A stretch of DNA of 45,978 nt. It comes from Microbacterium album. Its GTDB lineage: Bacteria > Actinomycetota > Actinomycetes > Actinomycetales > Microbacteriaceae. Within the stretch, counting starts at the first letter, position 1, and each line of letters starts with the position of its first letter. Below, piece after piece: positions 1-8,713 of the stretch. Location: the NCBI RefSeq assembly GCF_014643695.1, contig NZ_BMJY01000022.1:1-45978 (forward strand), in the 5' to 3' direction. The position numbers were made by a program, and so were the translations under genes. A model generated the notes under the pieces. It searched no databases, was not told the origin of the DNA, and saw nothing but the letters and a program-made list of their open reading frames with translations.

Positions 1-247
1 CGTCTACTACGCTGACCTCGAAACGCCATCCCACCCGGTGCTGGCACCCGCATAGGAGCGGCAGAGAACCGGGGACGGTTCACAGAGCCGCCGAGTCATC
101 GATGTCCTCGGCTGACGGGCCCCCACCCCTGCGGGGCGACGGGTTCGCTCAGGATGGATCGGCGACCACTGACACGCCCGACCCCATCCACTCTTTTTGG
201 CCGACAAGCCTCCCACGGTGTTACCACGATGTCTGATGCACGTACGA
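1..247. other. Left-edge stretch with no recognisable gene
   Basis: I see no convincing coding region, RNA or repeat here. The open frames that cross it also run through the tRNA gene and its terminator and show no family resemblance. It may hold the distal end of a feature lying to the left of the window. Confidence 0.5.
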
Positions 248-295
248 CGAAACCCCCGCGATCCCAGTGTTTCCAAGGGTTCTGCGGGGGTTTCG
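248..295 (-). terminator. Terminator after tRNA-Ser
   Basis: A perfect 12-bp inverted repeat (248-259 with 284-295, arm CGAAACCCCCGC) with a 24-nt loop starts 2 nt beyond the CCA end of the tRNA gene on the minus strand. Its position right behind a stable RNA gene fits a factor-independent terminator. The arm itself supplies the A/T-rich end; there is no long T tract. Confidence 0.75.
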
Positions 296-297
296 GA

Positions 298-388
298 TGG
301 CGGTGACGGTGGGATTTGAACCCACGGTACGGGGTTACCGTACACACGACTTCCAATCGTGCTCCTTCGGCCGCTCGGACACGTCACC
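298..388 (-). tRNA. tRNA-Ser (anticodon GGA)
   Basis: On the minus strand the 7-bp acceptor stem GGTGACG/CGTCACC (388-382 with 308-302) closes a class II tRNA with a long variable arm, as expected for serine. The anticodon stem CACGA/TCGTG encloses the loop TTGGAAG, giving anticodon GGA at 354-352, which reads UCC and UCU. The T-arm GTGGGTTCAAATCCCAC is canonical. Discriminator G is at 301 and the CCA tail is encoded at 300-298. The gene lies 19 bp downstream of the small membrane-protein gene on the same strand and is followed by a strong hairpin. Confidence 0.97.
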
Positions 389-407
389 CGGGAACAACCT
401 GGCCATC

Positions 408-791
408 CTATCCGATGGCCGACACCCCCTCGGCACGGGACTGCGGCGAGCGATCTCCCTGAACGCAGACGCGCCGGTTGTGTCGGGCGATCGCCGCGGC
501 TCCGACGAGGACGAGCGCGACGAGGACAACCGCCCCCCAGTATCCGAACTCGCGCGCGCCGTAAGCCGCCCCGAAGACCAGCGCGCCGGCGCCCGCGGCG
601 CGCAGCGCCACCGAGCCGCGGGGGATCGTCGGGGCGTTCCTCCAGAACGGGACGGTCGCATCCGCGTTCGCGCGAAGCGTCATGATGAGCGACGCCGCCT
701 GCAAGCCGGCTCCGAGGAAGATCAGGACCGCGCAGAGGATTGCCACGCGGACAGTCGAACAGGTTCCTGACGCTTCGTCAACCGCATCCAC
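408..791 (-). CDS. Small hypothetical membrane protein
   Basis: This 127-residue protein has an apparent GTG start and three hydrophobic stretches: about residues 15-36 (VAILCAVLIFLGAGLQ), 62-78 and 84-100. It ends in a basic, polar tail, so it looks like a three-helix inner-membrane protein. I recognise no catalytic motif or family. Helix 1 is followed by a conserved-looking LIMTLRANADATVPFW segment. The start is uncertain because no good Shine-Dalgarno precedes 791. The gene ends 19 bp before tRNA-Ser on the same strand, so both may share a transcript. Confidence 0.6.
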   Translation of the reverse strand: MDAVDEASGTCSTVRVAILCAVLIFLGAGLQAASLIMTLRANADATVPFWRNAPTIPRGSVALRAAGAGALVFGAAYGAREFGYWGAVVLVALVLVGAAAIARHNRRVCVQGDRSPQSRAEGVSAIG

Positions 792-933
792 GCCACCCGA
801 CCGAGCGGACCGGCTTGCCTACCCCGGTTACCTATCTTCATCGGGACTTTTGTCACGGAGTGCAACAGGATGTGCGGGCCGCCCGCGCACCTCTCTAGCG
901 TGAACGGCGCACCCATCCGACAGAGGAGAGCCC

Positions 934-2148
934 GTGACGGAGATCCAGACCACGACATCCGGCAGCCTGCCCCGCACCGCGGCACTCATCGAGGCGAACG
1001 CGGCCCGTCCGCTCGCGGAGGACGGCTTCACGCTCGGATCGACGCCGGAGTTCGACGCACTGGTCGGGGAAGCCGTCGCCGAGCTGGTGGAGCGCCAGCG
1101 TGAGGCGGGCATCACCCTGCCGGGCGATGGCGAGTTCGGCAAGGCCATGTCGAGTGCGGTCGACTACGGAGCGTGGTGGAGCTACTCGTTCCAGCGCGTG
1201 AACGGGCTGTCGCTCACCGAGGTCAACGTGTTCAACGAGCCGCCTCGACGCTCCGAGCCGGGCAAGCCCGTGCTGACGAGCTTCCTGGACCGTCGTGACC
1301 GCCACCTGTTCGCCGACGCGTACTCCGACCCGGACTCGGGCATCGCGACCGGACGCACCGCGACCGCGTTCCCCACGACGACCGGACCCCTCGCGTACCG
1401 CGGGCAGGATGCCGTCGCCTCCGACATCGCGCACCTCACCGCCGCGCTGCGCGACGGCGAGCAGGGCTTCCTCACCGCGATCGCGCCCGGATCGGCCGCG
1501 CGCGTGCGCAACGAGTTCTACGCGGACGACGAGGAGCACATCGACGCATGGGCGGATGCTCTGCGGGAGGAGTATCGCGCGATCGTCGACGCGGGCCTCA
1601 TCGTGCAGCTCGACGACCCGTCGCTGGCGGAGAACTGGGATCAGATCAATCCCGAGCCGACGATCGAGGAGTACCAGGAGTTCACACGGATCCGCGTGGA
1701 GGCGATCAACCGGGCGATCGAGGGCCTGCCGAAGGAGCGGCTGCGCCTGCACCTGTGCTGGGGCTCGTGGCACGGGCCACACGTCACGGACATCGAGGTG
1801 AGGCACATCCTGCCCGTCGTGCTGCAGGCTCGAGTCGGCTCCATCTCGTTCGAGGCCGCGAACGCGCGGCACGAGCACGAGTGGGAGCAGTGGGCGGACG
1901 CGGCCGAGCGCGGGCTGATCCCCGATGACCTGGTGCTGGTTCCCGGGGTCGTGGGCCACTCGACGAACCTGGTCGAGCATCCCGATCTCGTCGCGCAGCG
2001 CATCGAGCGCTTCGCGCGCATCGTGGGCCCCGACCGCGTCATCGCCTCGACGGACTGCGGCCTCGGGGGCCGCGTCCACCCCCAGATCGCGTGGGCGAAG
2101 CTCGAAGCCCTCGGCGAGGGCGCCCGCCGCGCGGCTCGGCGCGTGTAG
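934..2148 (+). CDS. MetE-like (cobalamin-independent methionine synthase family) protein
   Basis: The product is 404 residues, about half of full-length MetE, and corresponds to the catalytic C-terminal barrel only. The expected zinc ligands are visible: H273 and C275 in HLCWGSWHGPH, and C375 in ASTDCGLGG, where the MetE and epoxyalkane:coenzyme M transferase families place theirs. The protein should activate a thiol or thiolate substrate on zinc for methyl or alkyl transfer. The true substrate cannot be read from sequence, and such stand-alone barrels are often not methionine synthases. The start is GTG with an AGAGGAGAG Shine-Dalgarno. It reads divergently from the small membrane protein and is 22 bp upstream of the next gene. 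Confidence 0.85.
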   Translation: MTEIQTTTSGSLPRTAALIEANAARPLAEDGFTLGSTPEFDALVGEAVAELVERQREAGITLPGDGEFGKAMSSAVDYGAWWSYSFQRVNGLSLTEVNVFNEPPRRSEPGKPVLTSFLDRRDRHLFADAYSDPDSGIATGRTATAFPTTTGPLAYRGQDAVASDIAHLTAALRDGEQGFLTAIAPGSAARVRNEFYADDEEHIDAWADALREEYRAIVDAGLIVQLDDPSLAENWDQINPEPTIEEYQEFTRIRVEAINRAIEGLPKERLRLHLCWGSWHGPHVTDIEVRHILPVVLQARVGSISFEAANARHEHEWEQWADAAERGLIPDDLVLVPGVVGHSTNLVEHPDLVAQRIERFARIVGPDRVIASTDCGLGGRVHPQIAWAKLEALGEGARRAARRV

Positions 2149-2170
2149 CCCCGCGGGATAGCGTGAGGAC

Positions 2171-3082
2171 ATGTCCTTCTCGCCTCGACGCGTCCTCTCC
2201 GACCTCGCCGATTCCCGCACCGTCGCGCACGGCGCGACGATCACCGCCCTCAGCGCGGCGCTCACACTCGTCGACCACCGGAGCCTGCGGCCGGGCGCGC
2301 GTTTCGCGTACCGCGCGGCGAGCGCCGTGGTCGCGGCGTGGATCCTGTGGGCGGATCTGCGCACCACCTCGCGGGAGACGGTCGCACCCGCCACGCGCGC
2401 AGGGCTGACAGCGGCTGCGGCCGGCCTGACGCTCGGCGTCGCGGAGGCCGCCGAGACCGTGGACGGCCGCATGCAGGATGCTCTGCAGCGCAACGGCCTG
2501 CGCCGGCCGCGCCTGCTCATGGCGGCGGCCGGGGCGGCCCTTACCGCCGGGTCGTGGTGGCTCGGACGTCGCGCGGCTGGATCCGACGCTGCCCCCGACG
2601 GACCGGCAGACGAGGAGTACGCGGAGGAGATCATCGACCTGCCCGACGATGTCCGTGCCCTCACTGCCGCGTTGCTGACGGCCACCGACGCATACGGCGC
2701 GCCGGAGCTGCGCGCCCAGCTGGAGCAGGCGCGGGCGGTGCTGTACGAGGGGCCGGTGGAAGGCAGCTTCTGGCCCGGCATCGGGTTCCACGTGCCGGAG
2801 GATCTGCCGCGCGCCGTACCGGGAGACGCGAACTTCCCGGTGCTGGGCCGCTACTCGGCGCTCGGCGGACGCACTTTCGACGTCTACCTGTCCGTCCTGG
2901 AGGGGCGTCTCGGAAGCCTGTCGATCAGCGAGGCGAGCGACTGGAGCGAAGCCGATCACGTCGCCTGGTTCGACGCCGGCCGAGGCGTCCACGAGCTGCC
3001 GGGATGGCCGGATGTTACGGAGCTGACGCTCCTGCAGGAAACACCCGCCGGCCTGCAGCCCGCCGCCTCACCCCGCGACTGA
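2171..3082 (+). CDS. Hypothetical membrane-associated protein
   Basis: This is a 303-residue protein of unknown function. The N-terminal half (to about residue 140) is rich in Ala and Leu with several weak hydrophobic helices (around 23-33, 45-60, 76-90 and 117-132). An acidic linker (DEEYAEEIIDLPDDV) then leads to a soluble C-terminal domain of about 150 residues containing FDVYLSVLEGRLGSLSISEASDW. I recognise no family. A TAGCGT box lies 6 nt before the ATG (2159-2164), so the gene may be leaderless despite closely following the MetE-like gene. It is followed at once by a dispersed inverted repeat. Confidence 0.7.
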   Translation: MSFSPRRVLSDLADSRTVAHGATITALSAALTLVDHRSLRPGARFAYRAASAVVAAWILWADLRTTSRETVAPATRAGLTAAAAGLTLGVAEAAETVDGRMQDALQRNGLRRPRLLMAAAGAALTAGSWWLGRRAAGSDAAPDGPADEEYAEEIIDLPDDVRALTAALLTATDAYGAPELRAQLEQARAVLYEGPVEGSFWPGIGFHVPEDLPRAVPGDANFPVLGRYSALGGRTFDVYLSVLEGRLGSLSISEASDWSEADHVAWFDAGRGVHELPGWPDVTELTLLQETPAGLQPAASPRD

Positions 3083-3090
3083 CGCGCCAC

Positions 3091-3157
3091 AGCGTAGGAG
3101 ACATCCACGAATTCGGAGCGTTTCCGCGACGGTCCTCCGAATCCGTGGATTCCTCCG
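3091..3157. repeat. Dispersed intergenic inverted repeat, copy A
   Basis: Two 16-nt arms (3103-3118 and 3135-3150) are complementary except for one position and enclose a 16-nt loop. Pairing extends partly outwards through GGAG/CTCC. The surrounding GCGTAGGAGACATCCAC is matched by GCGTAAGAGAAATCCAC at copy B (44660-44725), also just downstream of a stop codon. No T tract follows on either strand. Confidence 0.75.
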
Positions 3158-3201
3158 CGCGGCATGGTTCGAGGCACGCAGACGCAGCGCGCGGCGGCCC
3201 T

Positions 3202-4143
3202 CTAACCGGCGTCGGCGCGGCGACCGGCAGCCCGGTCGAAGTCCTCCGTCACGAGGGCCATGTTGACCTCGATGCCGGTCGTCGCGCCGAAGCTGACGCA
3301 GGCGGGGACGTTCGCCGCCGGGCGCACGACGTTGCCCACGGCCCAGATGCGATCGACGCTCGTCCTGCCCGCGGTGTCGACGGCGAGGAAGCTCCCCATG
3401 CGCGTCTGGGCGCGCTCGATGCCGAGGTGGGACAAGAAACCGTCGTGCGGCTCGGCGTGCGGGATCGTGAAGATCGCCTCCACGGTTTCCTCGGCCCCGT
3501 CCGCGGTCCGCACGGTCGCGATGTCGTCGCCCTCGCCGGCGACCTCGACGACGGGCGACGTGACGACGTCGACGCCCCGCGCGCGCAGCCGGCGTTCCAC
3601 GTCGGGCTCCAGGGTGCCGAGCTCCGCGGCGAAGAAGACCACGCGATCGCTCCACTGCCGCACGAGCTCCGCCTGATGGAGCGCGAGCTCGGACGTCGCT
3701 AGCACGCCGATGCGCCGGTCCCGCACCTCCCAGCCGTGGCAGTACGGGCAGTGCAGCACGCTCTTGCCCCAGCGGCTTCCGAGGCCATCCACCTCGGGCA
3801 GACGGTCGGTCATGCCCGAGGCCACGACGACGGCCCGGGCCGGCAGGGCGTCCCCGTCCTCGGTCCGCACCGTCGCCGTGTCGCGGTCGACGTCGACCCG
3901 TTCCACCCGGCCGGCTCGGAACCGCGCCCCGTACTTCGCCGCCTCGGCGCGTCCGCGCCGTCGCAGCTCGTCCGGCGCCGTGCCCTCCGCACCGAGCACG
4001 CCGTGCATGTGCGCGGCGAACCGGTTCCGGGGCTGTCCCGCATCGACGACCAGCACGGCGCGCCGTGCCCTGCCCAGCATGAGCGCGGCCGACAGTCCCG
4101 CCATCCCGCCGCCGATCACGATCGCATCCCACCGCTCCCCCAT
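3202..4143 (-). CDS. Thioredoxin-reductase-like NAD(P)/FAD-dependent oxidoreductase
   Basis: The 313-residue flavoprotein belongs to the class II pyridine nucleotide-disulphide oxidoreductase fold. An N-terminal FAD-binding GGGMAG lies at residues 11-16, and a CPYC motif (C132, C135) sits inside HCPYCHGWEVRD, a typical redox-active disulphide position of thioredoxin reductases. The C-terminal FAD motif is VGNVVRP rather than the classic GD-containing form. The ATG at 4143 was chosen over a longer frame because the FAD fold starts at once (MGERWDAIVIGGG). It may reduce a small thiol or disulphide partner, and none is encoded beside it. It follows the transglycosylase gene by 67 bp on the same strand. 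Confidence 0.9.
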   Translation of the reverse strand: MGERWDAIVIGGGMAGLSAALMLGRARRAVLVVDAGQPRNRFAAHMHGVLGAEGTAPDELRRRGRAEAAKYGARFRAGRVERVDVDRDTATVRTEDGDALPARAVVVASGMTDRLPEVDGLGSRWGKSVLHCPYCHGWEVRDRRIGVLATSELALHQAELVRQWSDRVVFFAAELGTLEPDVERRLRARGVDVVTSPVVEVAGEGDDIATVRTADGAEETVEAIFTIPHAEPHDGFLSHLGIERAQTRMGSFLAVDTAGRTSVDRIWAVGNVVRPAANVPACVSFGATTGIEVNMALVTEDFDRAAGRRADAG

Positions 4144-4210
4144 GTCCCCAGTCCACGTGGGCGGGCCGGGCGCGGCAAGGCGGTTGCGGAATCCCGCGCG
4201 GGATGGAGAA

Positions 4211-5134
4211 TCAGCCCAGCCGGGCGTAGTGGTTCGCCGCCTCGGCGACCTGCAGGTTGTACTCGATCGTGTCGTTGTAGGCGGCGATGGCGGCGATCCA
4301 TCGGCTCGGCACGGTGAGGTCGCCGCCCGCCTCACAGAGGTACCGGGCTGCGCTGAGCGCGGCGTCGTCGATGTTCTGCGGGTCGGCCATGCCGTCTCCG
4401 TTGCCGTCGGCGCCCCACTCGGCCCAGGTGGAGGGGATGAACTGCATGGGGCCCACCGCCCGGTCCCACACGGAGTCCCCGTCCAGGGCGCCGCCGTCCG
4501 TGTCGCGGATCACCTCGCTGGCGGTACCGTCCAGTGCGATGCCGATGATCGGCACGACCGCGTCGCCGTCCGCGTCGATCCAGGAGCCCCCGATCGTGCC
4601 GTGCGCGGACTCGACGCGGCCGATGGCCGCGAGCGTGTTCCAGCCCAGCCCGCACTCGGGCCGTTCGACGGCCAGGTGGGCCGCCGCGCCGGTATACGCC
4701 CGCAGGGGCCGGAACGGGATCCCGGTGCGCGCCGACAGCTCGGCGACCCAGACCCGGTCGACGAGCTCGGAGATCCGCAGCGGCGCTGGGCTGGACTCCG
4801 CCGCAGCGGACGGGGATGGCGCCACGGGCGGTGCGACCGCGGCAGGCGGCGCGACGGCGTCGTCCGCCGCGGCGGGGCTCGGCGCCTGAGCGCCGCGAGG
4901 GAGCATCGGCCCCGCGGCGATCGCGACGACGCCGACCAGGACGGCGCCGATGGATCCGGCCAACCAGCCGCGCCCCTTCTGTCGGGCGGCGGGAATGAGC
5001 GCGCGGTCCGCGGGAGCGTCGCCGGTGGCGCGGAGGAGCGCGTCGAATCCGTCGCCGCCCTCGACCGCGCCCGGATCCGGCGCGCCGCTCGGGTGCGCAC
5101 CGGAATCCACCTCCTCACGACGCACTCGCCGCAT
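4211..5134 (-). CDS. Membrane-anchored lytic transglycosylase (SLT/MltB-like)
   Basis: The 307-residue protein has a charged cytoplasmic N-terminus, one transmembrane helix (about 56-72, WLAGSIGAVLVGVVAIAAG), a Pro/Ala-rich stalk (about 78-115) and a C-terminal transglycosylase domain. The domain shows the catalytic glutamate context GRVESAHG, then VGPMQFIPSTWAEWG and a DGNGDGMADPQNIDDA loop resembling a calcium EF-hand, both characteristic of this family. It should cleave the glycan strands of peptidoglycan at the outer face of the membrane. Its start overlaps the stop of the upstream wall protein by 20 bp, so it is probably co-transcribed with the zinc-uptake operon. An in-frame GTG at 5125 is an alternative start. 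A 14-bp palindrome (4191-4204) follows the stop. Confidence 0.88.
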   Translation of the reverse strand: MRRVRREEVDSGAHPSGAPDPGAVEGGDGFDALLRATGDAPADRALIPAARQKGRGWLAGSIGAVLVGVVAIAAGPMLPRGAQAPSPAAADDAVAPPAAVAPPVAPSPSAAAESSPAPLRISELVDRVWVAELSARTGIPFRPLRAYTGAAAHLAVERPECGLGWNTLAAIGRVESAHGTIGGSWIDADGDAVVPIIGIALDGTASEVIRDTDGGALDGDSVWDRAVGPMQFIPSTWAEWGADGNGDGMADPQNIDDAALSAARYLCEAGGDLTVPSRWIAAIAAYNDTIEYNLQVAEAANHYARLG

Positions 5135-7769
5135 TCGCGCCGCTCGTCGCCGCCCTCAGGCGGCGCAGGTACCAGACCGTCGCCCCGGCGATGCCCGCCA
5201 CGGCCAGCACGCCGCCGCCCACGACGAGCCCGAGCGCGACCGGATCGGTGCCCTCGCCGATCAGCAGCGCGAGCGGACTGTCCGCCTCGTCGCGCTCGGT
5301 ATCCGCGCGCGCGCCCTTCGCCTTATCCGAGTCCGAATCCTCGGCACGGGCCTCGGCCTCCTCGATCTCACGGGCCTGGTCGGCGGCCATGGCCGCCGCC
5401 GCGGCCGCCGCGACAGCGGCCTGCACCTCCGCACCGACCGCCGCGCCGGTCGCGGCGAGCCCGCACAGGGAGTCGCCGAGCGGCACGTCGCCGACCTGGA
5501 AGGTGTAGGTGTGAGACCCGGTGGTGAGCGTCGTACCGGTCCGCGGGTCGGTCGCCACGGCGTGCGCCGTCAGCTTGTAGATGCCCTTCTCGGTGAACAC
5601 CCACTGGGCGTGCGTGTGGGCCGGCACCGGCTCGCGGATCGTTCCGGGCAGCGTGTATCCCCCGTCGGTGAGGAGGGAACGCAGCCCGCCGAACGGCTGC
5701 TGGCTGTAGAGGTGGATCCGGCCCGGCCCGTCCACGCCGGTGATGTGGATCGAGACGTCGGTGTGCCCGCTGGGCGAGGTGCGGTTCGTGTCCCAGCCCG
5801 GCCAGATGAGGTTCGGGTCCTGTGTGAGGGGCAGCACGTAGCCGCTCGGCGCACCCGGCGTGCCCGCGGGGATGTTCGAGCGGAACGCGGACTCCTTCAC
5901 GCGCAACAGCACCGTCTCGGCCTCGCGGATCACCTGGTGCCCCGTGACGTCCTCCTTCAGCTGCAGCACGGCCTTCCCGTTGGCCGCGGACACGTTGAAG
6001 GCATCGATGTGCCCGTTGTCGAGCACCAGCCCGGGCGTGCACTGCTGTGGCGCGGCGGCGGGGGCGCGCGCGGGCGGGGGGCTCTGACCGGTGCCTCCCG
6101 CGGGCGGTGGCGGGACGGAGCCGCCGCCCCCCGCGCTCGCCGGGCGCGCGATCATCACGCGATCCCAGCCGATGAGCGATCCCTCGCGGTCCTTCACCAC
6201 GATGCGCGCCTCCCCGGCGGGCGTGCCCGCGGGGATGTCGATGCTGAGGGCGCCGCGCAGGTCGGCCTGGACCCATCCCTGCCACGCCGGACGGGGAGCG
6301 TGCAGCCACACCGACACCCATTCGCCCGCGTGCCGCGTGGGACCGATCCGCAGCCCCACCGTGCCGCCCGCGGTCACCCGGCCGCCGGTCGTGACCTGAA
6401 CCGCGGTTCCCGGGGATGCGGTGCCGAGCTGTACGTCCGACACCGGGAGGGTGTCGTCCGCGTCCGGCCGCTGCGCGACCTCGCCGCTCACGCTGACGGG
6501 TACGGGCGGGGAGGCGGAGCGCGTGAAGTCGTTGGACCACGTCGGCACGAACTCGGCGACGATCCGATGCTCCCCCGGCACGAGCGCGTCGGCGCGGAAC
6601 GAGGCGCGTCCGTCACGCACCGGCGTGTGTCCGAGCACGACGTTGGTCGTGGTGTCGCGAAACTGGATCGCGCCCTCGGCGGACGGCGACACCCGCGCCG
6701 TGAACAGGAAGGGCTCGCCGGTTGCCGCCTCGCGCCGGTCGACGGTGAGGCTCGTCGACGTCTCGCGGGTGTGCGCGGCGAGATCGCCGACGACGAAGAC
6801 ATAGTCGTTGCGGGCCGTCTGCTGCCGCCCGTCGACGGTGCCGCTCATCTCGAAGGTCAGCCGGTAGGTGCCGGGCCGGCTGAACGCCCAGTTCATGTGG
6901 ACGTGCTGCGGCACGCCGATCGTCCATGGCGGCAGACTGGTCCGCGAGCTGAAGGTGCGCTCGGGGGAGCCCGTGCCGAGGAACAGCTCGACGTCCCCGG
7001 GACCCTCCGCGCCGACGAGCCGCACAGTGAGGCGGTTCCCGTCGACCTTTCCGCGCAGGTTCGGATCCTCCGTGCTGAAGCCGGGCCAGATCAACGCGTG
7101 ATTCTGGATCTGCGGAGCGAGCCATACGGTCTGCCCGGGCGCCCCGATGAACCGGAACGCCGGATCGGCGGGCAGCTCCACGCGCCCGACGTCCGAGAGA
7201 TGGAAGAGCGTCTCCCGCGGATCGATCCGCGTGCCGACGTCGACGACGCCGTCGCCGTTCGCGTCGAAGTCGGCCTTGCTCGACAGCACGAACGTGGAGC
7301 CGTCCAGGTACGCGGAGACGGTGTCCGTGTGGATGTTCTCCACGACACGCTTCTGCGAGCTGGGGGGTGCGGGGCCGGCGGCCTGGCCCGGCGGATGCGA
7401 CGGCAGCGTCGGCGTCGGGCCGGGGCTCGGGGAGGACGTCGGGGAGGGTGTCGGAGACGCGCTCGGGGTCGCCGACGGCTCGGGGGCGGGACTCGCAGTG
7501 GACGAGGGCTCCGGAACGGGCGGCGGTGTATCCCTCGGCTCGGGCTCTGGCGTCTCCTCGCCAGGCGGGGTCGGCGTCGGCAGCGGATCGGGTGCGTCCG
7601 TCGCCGCCGGGGCGGGCGTCCCCGAGACGGCGGTTTCGACGTCACTCGGAGCCCCCGCGGGTCCGTTCGTGGCGGACGCCGGGAGCGGCGCCGCGGTCAG
7701 GACGAGCAGGGCCACGAACGCGACGCCCGCACGGGCGGCGCTTCTCATACGCGTGAACGGTCGGGTCAT
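5115..7769 (-). CDS. Surface-anchored wall protein with two anchored-repeat domains (TIGR03773/TIGR03769-like)
   Basis: The 884-residue precursor has a signal peptide (about 1-33), a long Pro/Thr/Ser/Glu-rich stalk (about 50-138), and a first anchored-repeat domain (about 141-330) with VWLAPQ, IWPGF, EGPGDV and HVHMNWAFSRPGTY. An Ig-like domain (about 338-428) follows, then a beta domain (443-542) shared with the other wall protein (HAGEWVSVWLHAP). A second anchored-repeat domain (about 580-760) has GHIDAFN, IWPGWD, GVDGPG and HTHAQWVF. The C-terminus is acidic and coiled, with a transmembrane helix (about 843-866) and basic tail, and no LPxTG motif. It is the external partner of the metal ABC transporter encoded just upstream. 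The ATG at 7769 overlaps the permease stop (ATGA). Confidence 0.9.
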   Translation of the reverse strand: MTRPFTRMRSAARAGVAFVALLVLTAAPLPASATNGPAGAPSDVETAVSGTPAPAATDAPDPLPTPTPPGEETPEPEPRDTPPPVPEPSSTASPAPEPSATPSASPTPSPTSSPSPGPTPTLPSHPPGQAAGPAPPSSQKRVVENIHTDTVSAYLDGSTFVLSSKADFDANGDGVVDVGTRIDPRETLFHLSDVGRVELPADPAFRFIGAPGQTVWLAPQIQNHALIWPGFSTEDPNLRGKVDGNRLTVRLVGAEGPGDVELFLGTGSPERTFSSRTSLPPWTIGVPQHVHMNWAFSRPGTYRLTFEMSGTVDGRQQTARNDYVFVVGDLAAHTRETSTSLTVDRREAATGEPFLFTARVSPSAEGAIQFRDTTTNVVLGHTPVRDGRASFRADALVPGEHRIVAEFVPTWSNDFTRSASPPVPVSVSGEVAQRPDADDTLPVSDVQLGTASPGTAVQVTTGGRVTAGGTVGLRIGPTRHAGEWVSVWLHAPRPAWQGWVQADLRGALSIDIPAGTPAGEARIVVKDREGSLIGWDRVMIARPASAGGGGSVPPPPAGGTGQSPPPARAPAAAPQQCTPGLVLDNGHIDAFNVSAANGKAVLQLKEDVTGHQVIREAETVLLRVKESAFRSNIPAGTPGAPSGYVLPLTQDPNLIWPGWDTNRTSPSGHTDVSIHITGVDGPGRIHLYSQQPFGGLRSLLTDGGYTLPGTIREPVPAHTHAQWVFTEKGIYKLTAHAVATDPRTGTTLTTGSHTYTFQVGDVPLGDSLCGLAATGAAVGAEVQAAVAAAAAAAMAADQAREIEEAEARAEDSDSDKAKGARADTERDEADSPLALLIGEGTDPVALGLVVGGGVLAVAGIAGATVWYLRRLRAATSGANAASAS

Positions 7770-8713
7770 CGCAGTGCGCTCTCCAGGACGGGGGTGGCAG
7801 GCGCGAGGGCGCCCCGGTCGCTGTGGTCCTCGTCGTCCTCGCCCTCGATGGGCCGGGCCCGGCGGCGGAGGTAGCGGATCAGCAGCCCGTGGCGCGGGGC
7901 GAGGAACCAGGCCAGCAGGAACACGAGCGTCGCGATCAGGACGATCGTGCCGCCGACCGGCAGATCGAGGCTCCACGACAGGTACAGCCCGACGAGCGCG
8001 GATCCGCCGCCGATGATCGGGCCGAGCAGCATCATCATCGCGAGACGGTCGGTGAGCAGTCGGGCGGCGGCGGCCGGCGTGATGAGCAGGGCCAGCACGA
8101 GGATGTTGCCGATCGTCTGGATCGAGATGACGATCGCCACAGCCACCATCACGTACAGCACGAGGTCGAGCGCGAAGACGGGAATGCCCGTGGAGCGGGC
8201 CATCTCGCGGTCCAGCGTGACGGAGACGAACTCCTTGTGGAACAGGAAGGCGACGATCAGCAGCACGAGACCCGTGATCGCCACGGTGAAGATGTCCTCG
8301 TCCGGGATGCCCGTGATCGAGCCGAACAGGAATTGCTGCAAGGAACCGGCGTATCCCGGAGCGCGGGAGATGATCACGATGCCGAGGGCGAATGCCGCCA
8401 CGAAGAACACGCCGATGATGCTGTCCTCCTTGATGCGCCGGTTCTGCGAGAACACGGCGACGAGGATGGCGGTCAGCACTCCGGCCACGGCGCCGCCCAG
8501 CACGAGGTTGCCCTGGATGACGAAGGCGACCGCGAGCCCGGGGAAGACGGCGTGGGCGACGGCATCGCCGATGAAGGCCATGCCGCGCAGCACCACGTAG
8601 CACCCGACCACGCCGCACACGATGCTCGACATCACGGCAATGACGAGCGCCTTGGGCAGGAAGCGCAGGTCCGGGTTCATCAGGTCCTGGATGAAATCGA
8701 TCGGGCTGAGCAT
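7766..8713 (-). CDS. Metal (zinc) ABC transporter permease, anchored-repeat type
   Basis: This 315-residue ZnuB/MntB-family (ABC-3) permease has about eight hydrophobic helices. Early segments such as RGMAFIGDAVAHAVFPGLAVAF are the hallmark of the family, followed by VAVAIVISIQTIGNILVLALLITPAAAARLLTDR. The C-terminal tail is polar and acidic. It forms the membrane channel for the metal delivered by the substrate-binding lipoprotein and is energised by the ATPase encoded immediately upstream. It overlaps both neighbours through ATGA, which predicts tight translational coupling and fixed stoichiometry. Zinc as substrate is inferred from the Zur-type boxes and the neighbouring genes. Confidence 0.93.
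   Translation of the reverse strand: MLSPIDFIQDLMNPDLRFLPKALVIAVMSSIVCGVVGCYVVLRGMAFIGDAVAHAVFPGLAVAFVIQGNLVLGGAVAGVLTAILVAVFSQNRRIKEDSIIGVFFVAAFALGIVIISRAPGYAGSLQQFLFGSITGIPDEDIFTVAITGLVLLIVAFLFHKEFVSVTLDREMARSTGIPVFALDLVLYVMVAVAIVISIQTIGNILVLALLITPAAAARLLTDRLAMMMLLGPIIGGGSALVGLYLSWSLDLPVGGTIVLIATLVFLLAWFLAPRHGLLIRYLRRRARPIEGEDDEDHSDRGALAPATPVLESALR

Noticed and set aside
792..933. Cobalamin or SAM riboswitch upstream of the MetE-like gene
   Set aside because: The 142-bp gap lacks the B12-box and the conserved SAM-aptamer helices, and no terminator-antiterminator pair is visible.
895..2781. A 628-codon open frame on the minus strand opposite the MetE-like gene
   Set aside because: It is a high-GC shadow: the plus-strand frames give proteins with clear family motifs and good starts, while this one is Arg/Ala-rich and without any recognisable domain.
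4950..7874. A 974-codon plus-strand open frame opposite the wall-protein gene
   Set aside because: Translation is Arg/Gly-rich with no motif. The minus strand encodes two matched domains, a signal peptide and a transmembrane anchor.
7770..8618. N-terminal extension of the wall protein up to 8618
   Set aside because: It runs out of frame over the permease gene. The ATG at 7769 begins a signal peptide and makes an ATGA overlap.
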